Source: Lampris incognitus (taxonomy: Eukaryota > Chordata > Actinopteri > Lampriformes > Lampridae). From it: a DNA stretch of 64,000 bases. Position 1 is the first letter of the stretch; the number at the start of each line of letters is the position of its first letter. The notes under the pieces are model-generated. The model had not been told where the DNA came from, searched no databases, and saw only the letters and a list, made by a program, of their open reading frames with translations. The position numbers were made by a program, and so were the translations under genes. Shown here in pieces: positions 57,601-64,000 of this stretch. The stretch covers positions 70,100,464-70,164,463 of the forward strand of contig NC_079211.1 in NCBI RefSeq assembly GCF_029633865.1, in the 5' to 3' direction.

Positions 57601-60600
57601 CCAAGTGGACCACTAAAATGAGCAAAACAACTAAAGACCAAGTGGACCCAGTAAAATGAGTAAAACAACTAAAGACAGAGTGGCCCAGTAAAATGAGCAA
57701 AACAACTAAAGACCAGGTGGACCCAGTAAAATGAGTAGAAAGAACTAAAAACTGAGTGGACCGAGTAAAATTAGTAGACGCAACTAAAGACCGAGTGGAC
57801 CATTGAAATGAGTTGAAACAACTAAAGACCAAGTGGACCCAGTAAAATGAGCAAAACAACTAAAGACCGAGTGGCCCAGTAAAATGAGCAAAACAACTAA
57901 AGACCAAGTGGCCCAGTATAATGAGCAAAACAACTAAAGACCAAGTGGACCCAGTAAAATGAGCAAAACAACTAAAGACCAAGTGGACCAGTAAAATGAG
58001 CAAAACAACTAAAGACCAATTGGCCCAGTAAAATGAGCAAAACAACTAAAGACCAAGTGGACCAGTAAAATGAGCAAAACAACTAAAGACCAAGTGGACC
58101 AGTAAAATGAGCAAAACAACTAAAGACCGAGTGGCCCAGTAAAATGAGCAAAACAACTAAAGACCAAGTGAACCGGTAAAATGAGCAAAACAACTTAAGA
58201 CCGAGTGGCCCAGTAAAATGAGCGAAACAACTAAAGACCGAGTGGACCCAGTAAAATGAGCAAAACAACTAAAGACCAAGTGGCCCAGTAAAATGAGCAA
58301 AACAACTAAAGACCGAGTGGCCCAGTAAAATGAGCAAAACAACTAAAGACCAAGTGAACCGGTAAAATGAGCAAAACAACTTAAGACCGAGTGGCCCAGT
58401 AAAATGAGCGAAACAACTAAAGACCGAGTGGACCCAGTAAAATGAGCAAAACAACTAAAGACCAAGTGGCCCAGTAAAATGAGCTGAAACAACTAAAGAC
58501 TGAGTGGACCAGTAAAATGAGCAAAACAACTAAAGACCGAGTGGACCAGTAAAATGAGCAAAACAACTAAAGACCAAGTGGCCCAGTAAAACGAGCAAAA
58601 CAACTAAAGACCAAGTGGCCTGGTAAGATTAGCAAAAACAACTAAAGACCAAGTGGACCAGTAAAATGAGCAAAACAACTAAAGACCAATTAGCCCAGTA
58701 AAATGAGCAAAACAACTAAAGACCAAGTGGCCCAGTAAAATGAGCAAAACAACTAAAGACCAATTGGACCAGTAAAATGAGCAAAACAACTAAAGACCAA
58801 GTGGACCAGTAAAATGAGCAAAACAACTAAAGACCAAGTGGACCACTAAAATGAGCAAAACAACTAAAGACCAAGTGGACCCAGTAAAATGAGTAAAACA
58901 ACTAAAGACAAAGTGGCCCAGTAAAATGAGCAAAACAACTAAAGACCAAGTGGACCATTAAAATGAGCAAAACAACTAAAGACCAAGTGGCCCAGTAAAA
59001 TGAGCAAAACAACTAAAGACCAAGTGGGCCAGTAAAATGAGCAAAACAACTAAAGACCAAGTGACCAGTAAAATGAGCAAAACAACTAAAGACAAAGTGG
59101 CCCAGTAAAATGAGCAAAACAACTAAAGACCAAGTGGGCCAGTAAAATGAGCAAAACAACTAAAGACAAGTGACCAGTAAAATGAGCAAAACAACTAAAG
59201 ACAAAGTGGCCCAGTAAAATGAGCAAAACAACTAAAGACCAAGCGGACCCAGTAAAATGAGCAAAACAACTAAAGACCAAGTGGACCTGTAAAATGAGCA
59301 AAACAACTAAAGACCAAGTGGACCAGTAAAATGAGCAAAACAACTAAAGACCAAGTGGGCCAGTAAAATGAGCAAAACAACTAAAGACCAAGTGGCCCAG
59401 TAAAATGAGCAAAACAACTAAAGACCAAGTGGACCTGTAAAATGAGCAAAACAACTAAAGACCAAGTGGACCAGTAAAATGAGCAAAACAACTAAAGACC
59501 AAGTGGACCTGTAAAATGAGCAAAACAACTAAAGACCAAGTGGACCAGTAAAATGAGCAAAACAACTAAAGACCAAGTGGGCCAGTAAAATGAGCAAAAC
59601 AACTAAAGACCAAGTGACCAGTAAAATGAGCAAAACAACTAAAGACAAAGTGGCCCAGTAAAATGAGCAAAACAACTAAAGACCAAGCGGACCCAGTAAA
59701 ATGAGCAAAACAACTAAAGACCAAGTGGACCAGTAAAATGAGCAAAACAACTAAAGACCAAGTGGCCCAGTAAAATGAGCAAAACAACTAAAGACCAAGT
59801 GGACCAGTAAAATGAGCAAAACAACTAAAGACCAAGTGGACCAGTAAAATGAGCAAAACAACTAAAGATAAAGTGGACCCAGTAAAATGAGCAAAACAGC
59901 TAAAGACCAAGTGGCCCAGTAAAATGAGCAAAACAACTAAAGACCAAGTGGCCCAGTAAAATGAGCAAAACAACTAAAGACCAATTGGACCAGTAAAATG
60001 AGCAAAACAACTAAAGACCAAGTGGACCAGTAAAATGAGCAAAACAACTAAAGACCAAGTGGCCCAGTAAAATGAGCAAAACAACTAAAGACCGAGTGGC
60101 CCAGTAAAATGAGCAAAACAACTAAAGACCAAGTGAACCGGTAAAATGAGCAAAACAACTAAAGACCAAGTGGACCACTAAAATGAGCAAAACAACTAAA
60201 GACCAAGTGGACCCAGTAAAATGAGCAAAACAACTAAAGACCAAGTGGGCCAGTAAAATGAGCAAAACAACTAAAGACCAAGTGGCCTGGTAAGATTAGC
60301 AAAAACAACTAAAGACCAAGTGGACCAGTAAAATGAGCAAAACAACTAAAGACCAAGTGGCCCAGTAAAATGAGCAAAACAACTAAAGACCGAGTGGCCC
60401 AGTAAAATGAGCAAAACAACTAAAGACCAAGTGAACCGGTAAAATGAGCTAAACAACTAAAGACCAATTGGCCCAGTAAAATGAGCAAAACAACTAAAGA
60501 CCAAGCGGCCCAGTAAAATGAGCAAAACAACTAAAGACAAAGTGGACCCAGTAAAATGAGCAAAACAACTAAAGACCAAGTGGCCCAGTAAAACGAGCAA

Positions 60601-63088
60601 AACAACTAAAGACCAAGTGGCCTGGTAAGATTAGCAAAAACAACTAAAGACCAAGTGGACCAGTAAAATGAGCAAAACAACTAAAGACCAATTAGCCCAG
60701 TAAAATGAGCAAAACAACTAAAGACCAAGTGGCCCAGTAAAATGAGCAAAACAACTAAAGACCAATTGGACCAGTAAAATGAGCAAAACAACTAAAGACC
60801 AAGTGGACCAGTAAAATGAGCAAAACAACTAAAGACCAAGTGGACCACTAAAATGAGCAAAACAACTAAAGACCAAGTGGACCCAGTAAAATGAGTAAAA
60901 CAACTAAAGACAAAGTGGCCCAGTAAAATGAGCAAAACAACTAAAGACCAAGTGGACCATTAAAATGAGCAAAACAACTAAAGACCAAGTGGCCCAGTAA
61001 AATGAGCAAAACAACTAAAGACCAAGTGTACCAGTAAAATGAGTAAAACAACTAAAGACCAAGTGGACCAGTAAAATGAGCAAAACAACTAAAGACCAAG
61101 TGGACCAGTAAAATGAGCAAAACAACTAAAGACCAAGTGGACCAGTAAAATGAGCAAAACAACTAAAGACCAAGTGGACCAGTAAAATGAGCAAAACAAC
61201 TAAAGACCAAGTGGACCCAGTAAAATGAGCAAAACAACTAAAGACCAAGTGGACCAGTAAAATGAGCAAAACAACTAAAGACCAAGTGGCCCAGTAAAAT
61301 GAGCAAAACAACTAAAGACCAAGTGGACCCAGTAAAATGAGCAAAACAACTAAAGACCAAGCGGCCCAGTAAAATGAGCAAAACAACTAAAGACAAAGCG
61401 GCCCAGTAAAATGAGCAAAACAACTAAAGACCAAGTGGACCCAGTAAAATGAGCAAAACAACTAAAGACCAAGTGGACCAGTAAAATGAGCAAAACAACT
61501 AAAGACCAAGTGGCCCAGTAAAATGAGCAAAACAACTGAAGACCAAGTGGACCAGTAAAATGAGCAAAACAACTAAAGACCAAGTGGACCAGTAAAATGA
61601 GCAAAACAACTAAAGACCAAGTGGACCAGTAAAATGTGCAAAACAACTAAAGACCAAGTGGACCAGTAAAATGAGCAAAACAACTAAAGACCAAGTGGAC
61701 CAGTAAAATGAGCAAAACAGCTAAAGATAAAGTGGACCCAGAAAAATGAGCAAAACAGCTAAAGACCAATTGGCCCAGTAAAATGAGCAAAACAACTAAA
61801 GACCAAGTGGCCCAGTAAAATGAGCAAAACAAATAAAGACCAATTGGACCAGTAAAATGAGCAAAACAACTAAAGACCAAGTGGACCAGTAAAATGAGCA
61901 AAACAACTAAAGACCGAGTGGCCCAGTAAAATGAGCAAAACAATTAAAGACCAAGTAGCCCAGTAAAATGAGCAAAACAACCAAAGACCGAGTGGAGCAG
62001 TAAAATGAGTAGAAAAACTAAAGACCGGGTAGACCCAGTAAAATGAGTAGAAACAACTAAAAACTGAGTGGACCAAGTAAAATTAGTAGACGCAACTAAA
62101 GACCGAGTGGACCAGTGAAATGAGTAGAAACATCTAAAGACAGATTGGACTAGTAAAACGAGTAGAAACATCTAACGACTGAGTGGACCAAATAAAATGA
62201 GTAGAAACAACTAAAGACCGAGTGGACCCAGTAAAATGAGTGGACACAACTAAAGACCGAGTGGACACAGTACAATGAGTAGAAAAGACTAAAGACCAAG
62301 TGGACCCAGTAAAACGAATACAAACAACTAAAGACGTGTAGACCAGTAAAACTAGTAGAAACAACTACAGACCGAGTGGACCAGGTAAAACGATTAGAAA
62401 CATCTAAAGACAGAGTGGACCAGTAAAAGGAGTAGAAACATCTAAGGACCGAGTGGACCAGTAAAACGAGTAGAAACAACTAAGAAACCGAGTGGACCAA
62501 GTAAAATGGGTAGAAACAATAAAAGACAGATTGGACCAGTAAAATGAGTAGAAGCAACTAAAGACCGAGTTGACCAAGTAAAACGAGTAGAAACATCTAA
62601 AGACCGAGTTGACCCAGTAAAACGAGTAAAAACAACTAAAGAGCAATGGACCAGTAAAATGAGTAGAAACAACTAAAGACCGAGTGGACCAAGTAAAATG
62701 AGTAGAGGCAACTAAAGACCGGGGGGACCAGGAAATGAGTAGAAACAAGTAAAGACCGAGTGGACCCAGTAAAACGAGTTGAAACAACTAAAGACTGAGT
62801 GGGCAGTAAAATGAGTAGAAACAACTAAAGACTGAGTGGACCCAGTAAAACGAGTAGAAACAACTGAAGACAGAGTGGACTAGTAAAATGAGTAAAACAA
62901 CCAAAGACCGAGTGGACTCAGTAAAATTAGTAGAAGCAACTAAAGACCGACAACTAAAGACCGGGTGGACCAGAAAATGAGTAGAAACAACTGAAGATGG
63001 AGTGGACTAGTAAAATGAGTAGAAGCAACTGAAGGGTAAAATGAGTAGAAACAACTAAAGACGGAGTGGACCATTAAAACAAGTAAAA
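48691..63088. repeat. 37-bp minisatellite array, about 390 copies
   Basis: Unit of 37 bp (AAAATGAGCAAAACAACTAA then AGACCAAGTGGCCCAGT), with 36-38-bp variants. The body is highly homogeneous. From about 61980 to 63088 the units diverge to GTAGAAACAACTAAAGACCG types. Higher-order copies: the variant GTAGAAAGAACTAAAAACTG is at 51482, 52268, 55763 and 57735, and an AGACAAGTGACC variant is at 56895 and 59164 (2,269 bp apart). The minus strand gives many 61-100-codon frames (CSFYWATWSLVVLLILL type), which are artefacts. The array begins 14 bp from the exon B splice donor. Confidence 0.97.
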
Positions 63089-63102
63089 AGAGAGCTGTTC
63101 AC

Positions 63103-63216
63103 CTTCTCAGTGAGAGTATCGTCATCCTCTGTCTCTCCATAGGGGACGCCAGAGTTCATATTCAGCAGCCAGGCAGCCGTTCGGTCCAATGCACAAGGAT
63201 TTACTGGGGAGGGGGC
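63103..63216 (-). CDS. dab2ip: Exon B of DAB2IP-like RasGAP gene
   Basis: A 114-nt minus-strand exon of 38 codons, phase 0 at both ends. The acceptor is a (GT)n tract and TTTCAG before 63216; the donor is GTGAAC at 63102. The peptide begins APSPVNPCALDRTAAWLLN and ends DDDTLTEK. The ALDRTAAWLL motif before an acidic stretch matches, from memory, the short conserved segment just before the C-terminal coiled coil of DAB2IP and its SynGAP-family relatives. Exon A joins at ATK and exon C continues with YQQ, both in frame. Its donor is followed within 14 bp by the 14.4-kb 37-bp array, and the polypyrimidine tract of its acceptor is a CA/TG microsatellite. Confidence 0.85.
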
Positions 63217-63434
63217 CTGAAACACACACACACATACACACACACACACACTCCCAGAGTGTCAACATGCCTTCATTCATCAATGGAATTCAAAGTATCC
63301 AAAGGCCAGGGTGATCAAAGGTCATTCAAGGGTCACAGGAAGATTTGGGGTATGGGGTGTTACTGCTCTGACCTTTGACTTTCTAAGTAATGGAGTGCAG
63401 AGTATGTAGGTTACTGTGGTTACTAAGTTCTTAC
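63217..63434 (-). other. Short intron between exons A and B
   Basis: 218 bp, GTAAGA...TTTCAG, with a (CA)n run at 63222-63251 next to the acceptor. It is the only compact intron in the window. Confidence 0.8.
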
Positions 63435-63718
63435 CTTGGTAGCCGTTCTTTGTTTTTCAGGGCTATCTCCCTTTGATGATGACGACATCTGTCTGAGCCG
63501 AGATTGGCTGCTGCTGGGCCAATCAGGGCTCGATGACATCATACTGCCTGATGTAGGGCGCGGAGGGTAGGCGGAACTGTTACCGCTTAGCATGCTGGGA
63601 GGAGTCCGGCCACGGGGGGGCCCAGGGGTGGCTGAAGAGGGTGGCGGGGGCTGGTCGATGCGGCGCTGAGGGCCGTTGGGAGGCCCGGCTGAGTTCTGCC
63701 GAGGTGGAGTGGAAACAC
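63435..63718 (-). CDS. dab2ip: Exon A of DAB2IP-like RasGAP gene (Ser/Pro-rich)
   Basis: A 284-nt minus-strand exon. The acceptor is CGGTCTCCAG before 63718 and the donor is GTAAGA at 63434. The first two bases complete a split codon and the exon ends in phase 0. It encodes 94 full codons: VSTPPRQNSAGPPN, RRIDQPPPPSSATPGPP, RTPPSMLSGNSSAYPPRP, then SPDWPSSSQSRLRQMSSSSK and GDSPEKQRTATK. The SRLRQ-x-SSSSKGDSPE block agrees with what I recall of the human DAB2IP tail, which makes DAB2IP more likely than RASAL2 or SYNGAP1. This low-complexity region carries PxxP-type motifs that in DAB2IP bind SH3-domain and 14-3-3 partners. The RasGAP, C2 and PH domains would be in upstream exons beyond 64000. 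Confidence 0.82.
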
Positions 63719-64000
63719 CTGGAGACCGAAAACCACAAATAACAAATGAAATCATCATAATGCCATTACAATATTAGGAGTGGGCAGACTGCTCGGGACA
63801 GAAAACAAGACTAGGCTGCTCCCTCACTGGATCTGTTTTTTGGCAGGGAGAGGTTCTGTTTTAGTTTTCTGTTCTGTTGAAAAATATTCAGTTTTGAGCA
63901 GAAAAACACCTCCGCAGCTTTTTCTCTGCTGTCCAATCAAGGCAGCAAAGGGGCGGGACTTCTCTGCTGTCCAATCAAGGTAGCAAAGGGGCGGGCCTTC
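63719..64000 (-). other. Intron upstream of exon A, with CCAAT/GC-box repeat
   Basis: Intronic sequence. At 63923-63960 and 63961-63998 a 38-bp unit is tandemly duplicated with three differences; each copy has TCCAATCA and GGGGCGGG (CCAAT-box and Sp1-type motifs on the plus strand). The window ends inside or just after the second copy. No exon is seen here. Confidence 0.7.

Noticed and set aside
48702..62824. Many short minus-strand frames with hydrophobic FCSFYW...LVVLLILL peptides
   Set aside because: They come from the 37-bp unit read through its three frames; start and stop positions repeat with the array. Not small membrane proteins or toxins.
48691..63088. CRISPR-like appearance of 37-bp repeats
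   Set aside because: No unique spacers between repeats, a eukaryotic intron context and no cas genes; it is a minisatellite.
63780..63983. 67-codon plus-strand frame near the window end
   Set aside because: It runs into the 38-bp tandem repeat, is antisense to the host gene and has no domain.

Overview
This window is vertebrate, almost certainly teleost-fish, genomic DNA. It has no bacterial-style operons. It contains fish-type L1 and CR1/L2-like LINEs, Ty3/Gypsy elements, hAT and Tc1 transposons and tRNA-derived SINEs, and over half of it (about 35 kb) is tandem repeats. The only host gene I can support is on the minus strand. Four exons (A-D, in transcript order 63435-63718, 63103-63216, 22195-22317, 14941-15020) join in frame with good GT/AG borders. 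They encode the Ser/Pro-rich tail and C-terminal coiled coil of a SynGAP-family RasGAP, best matching DAB2IP from memory (no search was run). Earlier exons lie beyond 64000 and the last exons before position 1.

Layout, left to right. 1-14935 is a giant CA/CT/TATA compound microsatellite in the intron after exon D; it starts a few bases from the exon D splice donor and has multi-kb higher-order duplications. 15021-16905 is a 41-bp minisatellite whose first unit is the splice acceptor of exon D. 16999-21605 holds SINE relics, a 69-bp minisatellite and a hairpin-motif cluster. 21625-22070 is a 26-bp array just downstream (in the transcript) of exon C. 22328-23808 is the 3' end of a LINE whose terminus touches the exon C acceptor region and whose 3' UTR holds a 23-bp array.

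23985-44490 is one nest of transposons. An old minus-strand Ty3/Gypsy element (Gypsy-1) was split by a plus-strand L1 (27390-40711) and by a hAT (40742-44023), leaving a 30-bp island of gag between them. The L1 was in turn hit by a young chromodomain Gypsy (Gypsy-2, 28647-34052, TSD ACAAT), a SINE (35285-35658, 17-bp TSD), a Tc1-like element (36878-38458, TA TSD) and a tRNA-derived SINE near its 3' end. A degenerate plus-strand LINE (44500-47481), a LINE scrap and a 72-bp palindrome follow. 48691-63088 is a 14.4-kb array of a 37-bp unit, starting 14 bases from the exon B splice donor.

The exons are short, phase-compatible and apparently intact, while introns B-C (40.8 kb), C-D (7.2 kb) and D-next (more than 14.9 kb) have grown by satellites and transposons. 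The observations most worth following up are: tandem arrays abutting splice sites in three successive introns; the 41-bp array, each unit of which has the juxtaposed acceptor/donor layout of a recursive-splicing site; and a Tf1/sushi-style self-priming signal in Gypsy-2.
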